DNA of 64,000 nt from Rhizomucor pusillus. Taxonomy: Eukaryota; Mucoromycota; Mucoromycetes; Mucorales; Lichtheimiaceae. The position numbers were made by a program, and so were the translations under genes. Location: NCBI GenBank assembly GCA_900175165.2, contig FWWN02000670.1:125511-189510 (forward strand), in the 5' to 3' direction. Below, piece by piece: positions 1-10,943 of this stretch (position 1 is the stretch's first letter; every line of letters starts with the position of its first letter). Under the pieces are notes generated by a model. The model had not been told where the DNA came from, did not search any database, and worked only from the letters and a program-made list of their open reading frames with translations.

Positions 1-985
1 GTGGGAGTAACACTACGGAGTCAGAATACAATTTATATGCATGAAATAGACGTGTATGCAAAGATATTCGATGCATAAGATCAGTAGTGATGGCTGCTCT
101 AGAATCGGCTCAAGTGCAAACACCGTTAACGAAAGGCTGCGAGATCTGGCTTCATGCAGTAACCAGCGAAATAGTATTCCGGCGATTATATCCGAGGTAC
201 ATAGTACCTTTTAGGAACAGGATTTTCATGCAGAGATCATGACTTCCGGCAAGATCCAGGCTAATCAATCGTTGTCTTTCTTGCTCTCGAAACCACAGTA
301 TACGACCTCTTCGCAAAAAGAACCATCCAACAGACGGTGCTCACAGACTGAAGACTCCTCTGGCTGGTGTGGTTTTTAACCTGTCATAGCTGTGGATTCT
401 ACATAAGTACGTGCTTCTCCATAGAAAGTCGAGCTATAGAAAAACATATCGCTGCTAGCGAGGATTTTGGCATAGGCTGCCGATGTGGACAGAAGGTATT
501 CAAGCATCGCTCATTGAGAGAATTTGCAGCACATAAATTGTCTCTGCCTTTTGGTTGCTTCCATATTGAAAAAGAATACAGAAAATGGAATGTCCCTGCA
601 GTTTGGAGTATCCTAGGGCTATCCAACTCCAACAGCCTACGTAATAACTATCCTATGTATATCTGCAACTATTAAGTGGATCTTCTACCATTCTCGTGGG
701 CGTAAATCACTCTTGCCAATTCTCCTTTGCTTTTATCGATTTGAGTCTTGCAACGAAAACTTATTGAATGAAGAAAGAGTTTTAACTGGATATATGCTTT
801 TGAGGAACCAGAATGAAAAAGTTAAATATAAGTATGTACGCTGCAGGGCTCGTTGTAAATGTTGTAGAGCTTAAGCAGGAGTAGCGGTGGTGGTGGTGCA
901 ACCATGTCAAGGTAGCACCAACGCAGGGTGCACAATCCAATTAGAGCTTAGAGCAGATAGTGAACATGGTGATCTTTTCCCCCCA
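1..985. other. upstream region, no recognisable gene
   Basis: Nearly 1 kb with no reading frame that resembles a protein family. A 102-codon frame at 367-675 (+) opens with GTG and has no visible splice context or domain. The frame that leads into the ERF4 gene is open from 887 but only with GTG codons; its first ATG is at 986. The stretch probably contains the ERF4 promoter and 5' leader. Confidence 0.5.
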
Positions 986-2066
986 ATGGATACGGTAACG
1001 AGGCCATCACAGCCAAGGCAGAGAAGCCCTCGCAGCGATACGGATGTACCCCTGTTTCTTGGGAGACGGCATTCATCAGCTAGCAGATCCGGCACTTTAA
1101 ACTGCGGCCACAGACTCCATCGAAAGGCTCTTTCACTCGATACTACTCCTCTTTTACACGGCAGCGCCAGCTCAACTTATTACTCAACCCTCTTCATTAC
1201 TGAGCCTTTAGAGTTCAGTCAGCAAAAACCCCTTTCCGAAACCGCCATTCTTTCACAACCTCGAACTCTCCATTTAGGTAGTCTTATTGAATCAAAACTG
1301 GTCTCATTGTCTTGTTTGTGCTCAGCAGAAGCAAAAGTAGACACAGATCCTCCTTCCTCGACATTCGAAACTCCTGACGACAGACAACCACTTTCTTCCG
1401 GCACCGAATGCGACACTCAGAATGCCATGGTAACAAGACCGGCGAATCCTTCTGAACAAGTTAATCACCAAGCGATCGATCTTACGAGACGTGTGGCAGA
1501 CAGAGCGATTCGAGTTGAACGCGATTATTCTAAAGGTGACGGTATCACCCGTTTTTCAATAGACTACCCTCCACAGCTTACCGGCAAGGTAGTAGAAGAA
1601 AGCGTGGCAGCCTTTCGATGATCTCTATTAATATTAACGGAACGGACGGGTATCGACAATGTAGATTGAACCCGAACAGTTTCAAAAGACAGTGCAAACT
1701 CTCAATAATATACTGCAAGATGCCGAGCAGGTCTCATGGCACTCAGTATTTGATAATGTCATGGAGTGTCTAACGCTGTATACTTGGCCTATTTTCTTTT
1801 CAACTCATTATCAAAAGGCAAGCTTGCAGATCATTGTTAAAATAGTAGGCACATTGTTTACTGACTTTTGTTATCCAGTGCATTCGACGTCTATTATCCT
1901 TTATTCAATCCGAAAATGAATCTATATACCATCCCAGGGGGCTTTCAATATCCAATCCTGTCCGTGCTGCGTTTCTTTTCGTAAGTGTCAATGTAGTTGG
2001 AGTAAAAACCGTTACTTGCTGATCTGCGTTTTACAGCTCGAGATAAAAGTTTACGACAATGTATAA
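986..2066 (+). CDS. ERF4/GOLGA7-like palmitoyltransferase accessory subunit
   Basis: Exons 986-1588, 1665-1817, 1879-1980, 2037-2066 give a 295-residue protein. The N-terminal ~185 residues are Ser/Pro-rich and low complexity. From the end of exon 1 the protein follows the GOLGA7/ERF4 domain: RVERDYSKGD, then IEPEQFQKTVQTLNNIL, THYQK, and a C-terminal block with YHPRGLSISNP. Family knowledge: ERF4 partners the DHHC enzyme ERF2 at ER/Golgi membranes to palmitoylate Ras. Intron 2 (1818-1878) starts with GC (GCAAGC) rather than GT; both frame and the 15-residue spacing to the human protein demand it. Start chosen at 986 because upstream in-frame starts are GTG only. The human protein is far shorter, so the N-terminal extension is fungal-type. 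Identity is confident, the N-terminus less so. Confidence 0.85.
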
Positions 2067-2268
2067 GTGAAGCACAAAATCTACATTTCCCCTGATTTCT
2101 AGTCCTTACTACGTACTCTTTACTATTTCTTTTTTCTCTTCCCTTGTTACGATTAATACATTCCAGACCTTTTGTTCTCATTTCACGAGCTTAATCGATC
2201 TCCAAAAAGAGCGTTAAAATTTTGATTGTGCACGGATATCTCCTTCGTCTTTTCAGCGTCCAACCCGA

Positions 2269-4060
2269 ATGACAGTCGATCCGAGCACGATCCAGCAAGA
2301 GCTACAACTGCAATATCCAGGGCGCTCAAAGCAAATTGAGACTATACTGAAACTGCTAGGTGAGGTCAGTCTGAAGCTACCTGATCGATCGTAGATTGCA
2401 AAGAATTCACAATGAGCGTTGCAGCCCAGTGACACGACTCCACCCAGCATTTTCATTTACGGCCATCCGTCTTCGGGCAAAACAAGCGTTGTCACGTCGA
2501 TATTTGAAAAGACGATGGATAGACGAATGTGGGCTATGATCAACTGTGTCGAGTGTTACACCCCGCGTATGCTGTTCGAACATGCCCTCAATCAATGGTG
2601 CGGTTGGATACCTTCGCGACAGAATCAGTTCAAGACGATATGTCGTGCCGATAACGTACACCAGTTTGTCAGAGTCATTCAGGATGGAGTGGAAATAGAC
2701 GAGGACACAAAAATTCGGCTTGGAGATGACGAGACGCGATATTTGATATTGGATAAGGCGGAACGCTTGCGAGATATGGGTGCGAACTTGTTGCCGGTTC
2801 TTGTCCGTCTATCAGAACTGGCAAGTAAATCAAAAGTCATGTATTGGATTTCGGCTGTTACTGAACGTCAACTCTATAGACCGAGAAGAACGTCTGTGTT
2901 ATCTTGATTAGTACGATTGTTTTTGAGAAATTTCGCGTCAAAGGTGGTGCCTATGAGCCATTTTTAATCCGATTCCCGGAATACACCATGCAGGATACAT
3001 TGACTATATTAAAGTCAAGTTTTCCACCATCCAAACGTCGCGTCCAGCTGCCATCCGTGGATGAAGATGATCAAGAGGAATTTCGCTACATTGATCTGGA
3101 TGACGACTTTATCACCAACTATGCAGAACTCATCTATTCAATCTTCAATCACAATTGCAAAGACTTGAATGAATTACGGTACCTTGCAGCGCTGTTGTTC
3201 CCATTATACCTTCAGCCACTAAAAGACGGACGAGGTATGCATCAGGAAATACTATTTTTCATTTATAAGATACTCAATGTTCTCCTGCAGCAAAACCGCA
3301 GGAACGAGCCAAGCTGTTAAAATTTGCACAACCGTACTTTGCACAAGCAACAGATAAACTCTATCTCAGAGAAATATCGAGTGCCGAATGGACAAAGGAG
3401 ACACACCGCTTAGAAGAAGCATCCATGGAAGACACACCGCTTGATCCATCCCAAATGCTGCGCTCACTGCGACGGAACAGAGGCAAGTGCAATTTGCGGG
3501 AGGATATATTTGGAGCTTTTGCTTACAGACATATATTGCAGGCGAATTTGAACTACCATATTATACAAAGTTCTTGCTGCTGGCAGCATTTCTGGCATCA
3601 TACAATCCACCAAGACTTGACGTTCGATATTTTGCACGATCAGGTGAAGTACGGACCCGCAAGAAAGGCGGAGGCACGCGTAAAACACGACAGGCAGATC
3701 TGGGAGGAAAGGTAAACGAGAAAAAATACTAATTGCAAAGGCAATCAAGTATATATATATATATATATATACTGATGTATGATTTTCAAGATGCGACCGC
3801 AGTTGTTAGGTCCCAAAGCATTTCCCGTGGAGCGAATGCTTGCCATTTTCTACAGCATTATCGATGATACCCTTGAAGACACTATCGATATTGAGACGCA
3901 GATTGCAAGCTTGACTTCGCTGCGGCTGCTTATTCGTGCCAACAATATGGAACGGCTTGAAGCTGCCAAATTCAAATGCAACGTCAGTTTCGAGTTTATC
4001 AAGACTGTAGCAGCTAGCGTACGCTTCGAGATTGGGCAATATCTCTATGACTTTTCCTAG
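2269..4060 (+). CDS. ORC5: origin recognition complex subunit 5
   Basis: Six exons: 2269-2364, 2425-2820, 2880-3234, 3291-3482, 3542-3711, 3791-4060; 492 residues. The N-terminal AAA+ ATPase module has a Walker A motif (GHPSSGKTS), NCVECYTPR, and a Walker B-like segment ([13 protein letters not shown]). The C-terminal ORC5 domain includes [35 protein letters not shown] and the terminal YLYDF. This is the standard ORC5 order and length (human about 435). ORC5 is part of the nuclear origin-binding ATPase complex. Introns 2 (2821-2879) and 4 (3483-3541) begin GCAAGT, and only these donors keep frame with the conserved [25 protein letters not shown] junction (T-E-K-N from exon 3) and with GEFELPYY. 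Intron 5 contains a TA dinucleotide run. The DDRGK1-like gene begins 130 bp downstream on the same strand. Confidence 0.93.
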
Positions 4061-4190
4061 GTTTATTATTGCTGCCGATCGTAATAAACACAAAAGCCAT
4101 CGGCTCGCCTTGAACAAGGTTTTCTTGTTCTATTTGAGACACCCAAGTTTCGCCGACGAGCGCAAAACGGACAGAAGATCTCCCTTTCCA

Positions 4191-5268
4191 ATGGCGAACA
4201 ATGAAATTTCACCCATAGTCTTTATACCCATTGCTCTTTGCTTGCTCGGAATCTTGGGCCTTTTAGATATCTACAACCGGCAACGGCAAGCCCCCATAGA
4301 TGAATCTACGACAACAATAGGTACAGCATTCGTTGGTGAACTTGCGGAATCGCGTGTTCTGACAATACCGTCGCAGCGTCGTTGCGACAGCAGCTCGAAC
4401 AAGACGAGAACGATCTAGAGTTTGAGCCTCCCGCCGAGGCAGCCGACGAAAATGACCCTGGGGAAGGTTCGTCTACGTCCGTGCGTATAAAAAAGATTGG
4501 AAAAAAGAAAGGCGAAAAGTTGAAAAGGAAAGAACAAATGCGGCAATATCGTGAGGTAAAGAACATCAAGACACAGCACATTTTACGTTACTGAGACAAT
4601 ACTAGTATATGGAACATCAACGGGAATTGCGAAGAGCGCAGGATGAAGTGCTTGAGGAAGAGTTTCGACGGCGAAAAGCAGAAGAAGCTATCCGGAGAGA
4701 AGAGGAGGTATGCAGATAAAATCCCATGTACATGGCAATGCAATTAATCACAGGCTGTAACAGGCAGAGAGACGAAGAAAGGAACTTGCAAAGAAGAAGA
4801 GGCAGCAAGAAAAAGAGCTAGAGAAAAAACGGAAAGCAGAAGAAAAGGAGCAGCAGAAGAAACAAGCACGGTTCCAAAAATATCATCAAAAAATCGCAAG
4901 CAAAGTCAAGGTATTACTCTGTGATTCCTGCATCAAATCAGGTTCAAGATATATAACGTCCCGTTTGTAGGAGCTTAAAGTATGTTCTATGGAGGTGCTT
5001 GGAAAAGCCGTAGGGTTGTCGGCAATGGTAAGCTCTCATGGGTTAGGAGCAGGTACGGATGACTGATTACCGACTGCAGGATGCCGAAGAAATATTGCGA
5101 GAGTTGTGCCGCTCATCGTCGGAATACAAGTTATCGCTATGGTCGGGAGAGAACTTTATGTACATTGAAGAGAGAGATTACGAGCGGATAGGACAATGGA
5201 TGGAAGAAAGAGGAAAAGTATCTGTACAAGACGGCGGATTAAGTATGCTGTCGGTCCTAAAGGAATAA
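4191..5268 (+). CDS. DDRGK1 (UFBP1)-like ER-anchored protein
   Basis: Exons 4191-4320, 4377-4555, 4606-4707, 4764-4910, 4971-5027, 5080-5268; 267 residues. An N-terminal hydrophobic segment (about residues 8-27) could be a signal anchor, followed by an acidic region, a long charged Glu/Lys/Arg helix (about residues 70-185) and a C-terminal winged-helix/PCI-like domain containing VLGKAVGLSAMDAEEIL and YIEERDYERIGQWMEERGKV. This is the domain order of DDRGK1, which in animals and plants anchors the UFL1 E3 ligase to the ER for UFM1 conjugation. The motif that names the family is replaced by LWSGE at the matching position. The UFM1 pathway is absent from budding yeast, so presence in a fungus is noteworthy. 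Its stop is only 19 bp from the stop of the convergent ankyrin gene. Confidence 0.75.
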
Positions 5269-5287
5269 TAAAGTGGGGACTGCAGAA

Positions 5288-6206
5288 TCAAATAGTAAGT
5301 TTGGAGATGACCTGCTGTAACCCTTTCATTACATCATCCATAGAATCTTCCTGCACATCAGTTCCTCCCGCTCCCTGTCCTTGAATATTCATGCCCGATA
5401 ACTTCGAAGATATCTCGTCAAGTTCCTGGATGGTATCTGCAAAGGCATCAGAAGGCGAAGGGCCATCGTTCGGCAAATTTTCCCTATTGAAAAAGCGCTT
5501 TAGGAGATCTATAATCTCCAGTACTTGATTCACCATTGTCTGTTGTGATTGGAGATCACTGGATCCATTCTCTTCGCGCAAACGTATTAAAAGATCCAGT
5601 CGTGAATAAGCGAGACTTAGCGGAGACCTAGCACCGAGCCTGTATTGCATTGGAAGTGGCACTCCATCATCTGGTGGCAAAGATGCATGCTTTGGCGGGT
5701 TGACCTTGGCGCCTGCCTCCAGCAATGCGAGAACTGTTGGAACACTGTTTGATATGACTGCAAGGTCCAGCGGTTTGTTTCCCACAATGTCGCCCATGGG
5801 ATTATTTACATCTGCTCCATATCGTATCAATATCCGAACTATCTCTGCTCGTCCTCCAGCACATGCTACCAGCAACGGCGTTCTGAGCTTCGAGTCGCGC
5901 ACCATGTCAGGGTTTATCTTTGGCTCGCTGTGTTGTAAAAGGTGGTTTACTACATCACTCCGTTAATTACATTTACAGTTTTGGGTGATCAGCGAACTTG
6001 CCTCTGTCCACATCGCCTTTAGAACATGCTGTCATGAGTGCTTCACGTTCTCGACTGTTGATAAACATATCCTTCAACGCCGCAGTAGTGGCCGTCGGAG
6101 GCCGCCGTGGGGATATTTTCCCAGCATGACTCGTTCGCAGCAACCGATCGATGCAATCGTTGGGTGTCTTGGAGGAGGAGGAGGAGCTGCCACCTTTAGG
6201 ACGCAT
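5288..6206 (-). CDS. ankyrin-repeat protein, ANKRD54-like
   Basis: Two exons on the minus strand, 6206-6002 and 5949-5288; 288 residues. The start is the first in-frame ATG; the frame is open further upstream only through GTG. The first ~60 residues are Ser-rich and basic, then two to three ankyrin repeats (ALMTACSKGDVDR, RTPLLVACAGGRAEIVRIL, NKPLDLAVISNSVPTVLALL), then a helical tail ending in a Gly-rich stretch, as in vertebrate ANKRD54. The intron (5950-6001, 52 nt) begins GCAAGT. An alternative GT donor is not available in frame. It shares a 131-bp divergent promoter with the phospholipase B gene. The partner and function in fungi are unknown to me; ANKRD54 in animals binds SH3 kinases. 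Confidence 0.75.
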
Positions 6207-6337
6207 GTGTGCAACAGCAGCAGGAGAAAGGGATCCTCGTGACACAAAGGTTTCATGATGGTTACTTATTTGTTCAAATCGGGCGGACCTGCTGGCTGCT
6301 CTCTCAAACCCTTTCTTTCCCGCCAGCCCTATTTTTC

Positions 6338-8062
6338 ATGCAAGCTCTCGTCGTTTTAACCATCTTTGCCTTGCACATATTACTATCGTCAGCAGTAGCA
6401 GCGCAGCAGCAGCTGCAGCAGTTGCAGATTCCTATCCAAAGCAGTAAAGGCGACCCCGATTTGCTGCCATCGCCGTTTACAGTCGAATGGGTGCAGTTGC
6501 TCGAACAATTCTACAATACCTTTGGAGGACATCGAAATGCAAGCCGAGAAGAAGACGAGTGTCCTGTAGAGATACCAGAATTTGCATGCGATGCATTCTA
6601 CTGGCATGATGCTCTAGATAGGCAGCGCAGCGCACGGCACTTGAGACCGCAGGTAAAGTAGGCGCTCCGTTGTTAACCAAGTGTGTGTGGTTGGGTAGAC
6701 ATCTGATTGACGGGATGGTTTGGGGATGATGTGACCCGGATCAGGATATCAGGTCGGTCATTGCTTTGGGTGACAGCATTTCTGCCGGATTTGGCATGCT
6801 TTCAGGTAAATTATAAGCATGTCACGGGTTGACCAGCTTTCATCACTGACCCTCACACCCCAAATTTTGCGGGACGTAAAAGGGCGGCCTCCATTCGCAA
6901 CCATCTGGGAATATCGAGGCAAAGTGTTCTCTGTCGGCATGGATATCGATGAATACACTCTTCCGAACTTTTTGGCGCGATATACTGACACCGAGGGCGG
7001 TCCAGATGGTGTAACTTTCCCGCTATCTCGAGGGAAGGGTCTTGACTTGGCTGTAAGTAGTAATCCAACAACACAGTGTAACCAAATTGTATCTATATGC
7101 TTACATTTTCTTCCATGCTTTCTTCAGGTCAGTGGAGCCAAGGTCCAGGACCTGAATAACGAAGTGGACAAGCTCATCTATCTATTGAATTCTGACAAGC
7201 AGTATCGATCTATCAAGGATGAGTGGAAACTGATCACCATCTTTATTGGTGCAAATAATATCTGTGTACTATGTGAGAAATCGTGGACAGGTCGATCTGC
7301 TATGGCACAGGCTGAAGAATTCGAAAGGCATATGCAGCTTGTCCTAGAAAAGTTGCGCGATAATGTCAGCAAGTCATTTGTGAATCTAGTAGCTCTTTTT
7401 AACGTAACGTCAAATATTTATACTCTTGGCAAGGAATGCTTCGCTAACAAAAATGCATTTAGGTATCGAGCGTATACGAGGCTGCACTCGGAGACCCGTA
7501 CTGCGAATTTGTCTTGAATCCAAATCATTTGCATATTTGCTCTTGTCTTCAGGGCGATTCGGAGCAGCGGCTAGGTAAATATTGACCTGCAGCCTTATCT
7601 AATATGTTCATTGACACAACTATTTAACCTCTGTAGCCGCTGATCTCATGGTCGCAGAATACAATATGCGATTGGAAAAGCTAGCACACAACTCCTCACT
7701 CTTGACTCATGACTTCCACATTGCTTATCAGCCGGGATTCACTGCGTTTCCTGTATCGAAGTACAAACAAGGCTATCTCAGCAGTTTCGACTGGTAAGAA
7801 CTAGAAGGGTAATGTAGGTTCCGTAGTAACTAATTCTTTTCTTTCTCTCTTTACAAGCTTCCATCCAAACAAGTGCGCCAACAAGGTCATGGCTATGACG
7901 CTATGGAATGTAAGCTGGATAGACTGCCTTGACGCATAAGAATTGAACTGATAAGAATGTATGCAGAATATGTTCTCTAGTCCAGCAGAGAAATTAGAGC
8001 CCTACGATATTGAAAACTTGACGTTCAAATGCCCGGGTCCTGACAGACCTTACTTGCAATGA
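6338..8062 (+). CDS. secreted GDSL-type phospholipase B
   Basis: Eight exons: 6338-6652, 6745-6805, 6883-7052, 7128-7403, 7463-7574, 7637-7793, 7858-7909, 7967-8062; 412 residues. It starts with a signal peptide (about residues 1-22, hydrophobic, ending SAVAAQ). SGNH-hydrolase blocks are visible: block I IALGDSISAGFG (catalytic Ser), block III-like IFIGANNIC, and a C-terminal D-x-x-H (FDCFHPN) supplying the other triad members. Paired cysteines fit an extracellular or vacuolar enzyme. Family knowledge: the animal PLB1/AdPLB-like GDSL group removes both acyl chains from phospholipids. Intron 2 (6806-6882) was set so that phase matches GRPPFATIWEYRGK; a nearer acceptor (at CCAG, 6838) breaks the frame. 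Confidence 0.85.
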
Positions 8063-8492
8063 TCAGCATTCTTACAGCATGTTACAGTTTATTGTACTAA
8101 TACTTGTAAAGCATCATTAATAACAGCTGCACTGCTTCTTCTGTAAAATATTGAGTCAAAAATTATGTTGCTGAATATTTTGCAAGACAAGATATTGTCT
8201 TATCATTTATTGTATAAAGAGCCTTGTCCTTGTTGCATTTAGCTGTTTTTTGATGACGTGGAGAACCTCGCAGCGTCGTTTCCGGGTTTCTGGTCCGTAT
8301 CTGAGTACAATTGCGTCGTTGTTCGGCGACGGGCGGACCGACGACTGCTTAGGGCGTTACTTGGCTACCGCTGCTGTGACACAGACCCTTCACAGCAGCG
8401 GACTCTCAAGGGAATAATCGAGGGTGGTGAAAATCGAATCCTCCCTTTCTCCCGACTCCTGCTCTTGCTGCTGCGCTGCACTTGTCGCCCAT
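8063..8492. other. intergenic, phospholipase B to arrestin
   Basis: 430 bp between tandem genes. AT-rich first half (probable 3' end of the phospholipase gene), then a more GC-rich stretch with an 83-codon frame at 8258-8509 that lacks any domain and runs into the arrestin start. I see no gene. Confidence 0.5.
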
Positions 8493-10694
8493 ATGAGGCA
8501 TTTAACTAAAGGCAGCAAGACGATCAACGTCCACCTAAATGAAGAAAAATTCTACTTCCCTGGCGATACCATTAGTGGTAGGCATCGACATTGAATCTCA
8601 GGAACCCGTGCCTGTTTCGTAATCGTGCCCTCTCTTTCTCTCTCTCTCTCGCTCGTGACTTAGGTATTGTAATTGTGCATCCAAAGAGCCCAACCAAGAC
8701 GAACCAAATTCGCTTGAGATTTTCCGGTCAAGTTCATCTCGCTCTAAAGGACAAGGAGACGATTTCTCTCTTTCAAGAGACCAAAACCATCCCTGTATCG
8801 AGCGATGGAAGTTCAAAGTATCATATCTTGGAGGCAAAGCAGCATACATTCGCCTTTGAGTTTACCGTTCCAAAGGATCTACCGAGCAGCATGGAGGTAA
8901 ATAGTATGACGTTCACTATGCATGAAATTGCCAAGCTATACTAACACTGTATCAGTTTGAGAAACGAAAAGCTCGCATTCGGTATACGCTGACTGCTATC
9001 CACGATCGACCAAGGGTGCCAGAATCGCTTTGTGCTAAATCAGAGTATACCGTGCCGATCCTGGAATACGTGGACGTTACTTCGCCGAAATATCAAAAAC
9101 CGCAAGAGTATAATCTCGATTTTACGGTGCCGAAATCAAAAAAACCCCAAAAGAGTCATTTGAAGGCAACCATTCCCAGGCTAGGATATACAAGAGGCGA
9201 GTTTGTACCACTCAGCATGGTATTAAACCACCACGAAGCTCTCGTTCGCAAAACCGGTGTCAAGGTAGAACTTGTAAGAGCAGTGGATATCCGGACAGCT
9301 AGGTAAGAGCTTGTTTTCGAAATGTGTGGCGTCATTTCATTATTGACCAACCGCGCCGCAGGAACAACCTAAGCAAAGAAGATATTTTAAAATCATTCGA
9401 GCATGATGTCAATATCATTGGGCCGTACAACTTTTCACAAACTCTCACATCGCAGCTTCCGTTGCCAACATCAACGCCACCAACGATTAGATACAAGGAC
9501 CAGATCATCGATATTCGTTACAAGATCCGGGTACGGCTTTTCATGAACGGGGGAAGGAATTCAACAGAGACGCACAACCTGGAAATACCATTTATTATTG
9601 GTACCTGGCCGCGGGCGGCAGTGCCTATCGATGACGAAGATGACAACGAACTTTTAGAGAGCATGGGAGAGCTCATGTTGAGCGACAAGGAGGATGATGA
9701 TTTAGGGTTTGATGATGGATCGGTTTCATATGATGGGGATTACGGCCCGCAACCTACGCGCACGTCGTCTGCCTCTGTGACACATCGGCGAAATCTCTCC
9801 AATCCGCTCAATAACCTAAAATCAGCCTCTTCATCGGCGGCGACATTGACTCTGCGCAATAGTCAAATTTATTCCGCAAACAATGGTGTCGTTCGCTCGG
9901 ATTCCAATGCATCAAGGTCGTCGCTGCGGTCGCATGGCTCGGTTAAATCTTACCACTCTAATCAGTCGTGGGATCAGTCGCCAATGTTGTCGCGCAACAC
10001 ATCTATAGGAACCAGCGTCACAACGCCGGAGCAGCAACAGTTTATGGCGAATCACAACATGGCGTTGTCGGCTATTGGGCAGAACTTTTTGAATCGATCG
10101 ACATCGTCACCAGACTTGCTTAATCAGCTCACGCCTGATGGCATGCATTATCAAAGCAACTATCGAGTCCCTGATCCTAGAATGGCTCAACAGTACCAGG
10201 CGAACAGGACGTCGATCCACGAAAATAAAATGATGGATTATCATCAGCAACATGCAACGCCCCGTCCTTATTACGGTATTGAACAACAGCATCAGCAGCA
10301 ACATTATCCACAGCAACTGGCAGCGCCTCCTTCTTATCCTGCTTACACGCCAGCTGGCTACGGCAGTGTTCCTCGTTATCCGTCAGAATATCAACAACCT
10401 CCTACAACGTCTACCAACAATGTGCCGACACATGTTCTTCAGCCGCTGGATAACGCATCCTATCAACCGCGACGATCTGAGAATGCATCGCCAACATTAT
10501 CCTCACCTTCCATGCAAAAAGTGCCTAATCCTTTCCACAGCAATCATAACATGACTGGACCTAGCGCTCAAGTTTCAAGTGATTCCGATGATTCTGACGA
10601 TGACGGCGATTTGTTCCGCATCATTGAAAAGAAGAAGAAGGAGAGGCAGAAACAAGAATGGATGCAACAGCAACAGCAACAGCAACACCAATAA
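8493..10694 (+). CDS. alpha-arrestin (ART-type ubiquitin-ligase adaptor)
   Basis: Exons 8493-8577, 8664-8896, 8956-9302, 9362-10694; 665 residues. The N-terminal ~130 residues form the arrestin_N fold (INVHLNEEKFYFPGDTISG, FSGQVHL, FEFTVPKDLPSSME); the second module spans about residues 150-320 (YTRGEFVPLSMVLNH, IDIRYKIRVRLFM, IPFIIGTWPR). The remaining half is disordered and rich in Ser, Asn, Gln and Tyr/Pro. PY-like motifs recruiting a Rsp5-family ligase are plausible: PPSYPAY is near residue 540. The protein ends in a Lys/Glu helix and a polyglutamine tail. Family knowledge: alpha-arrestins direct endocytosis of plasma-membrane transporters. The ECD-homologue gene converges from the other side, 249 bp away. 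Confidence 0.87.
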
Positions 10695-10854
10695 CAGCAA
10701 TGACTCCATCCACAACCCCACATTTTTGTGTAAATTTCCCCCTTACTTACCGTTATTAACCTTTTTGTACCACTATATCTTAGATCCCGTTCTGCCGTGA
10801 TTTTTCCCTACATATATCGCACTACTACTTTGTCCCCCAGTTCCCGTCCCTCTG

Positions 10855-10860
10855 AATAAA
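10855..10860 (+). terminator. AATAAA poly(A) signal, arrestin gene
   Basis: A canonical AATAAA lies 160 bp past the arrestin stop codon and before the stop of the convergent gene. Probable 3'-end processing signal. Confidence 0.5.
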
Positions 10861-10943
10861 TACTTTTAGTACGACCATGCGTATTACACGCCCTCGAAGC
10901 AAAATAATGCATGTATTTTACAGTGAGCTATCTTGTTGACTAT

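Noticed and set aside
887..985. Upstream extension of the ERF4 frame
   Set aside because: Only GTG codons are available as starts; the first ATG is at 986.
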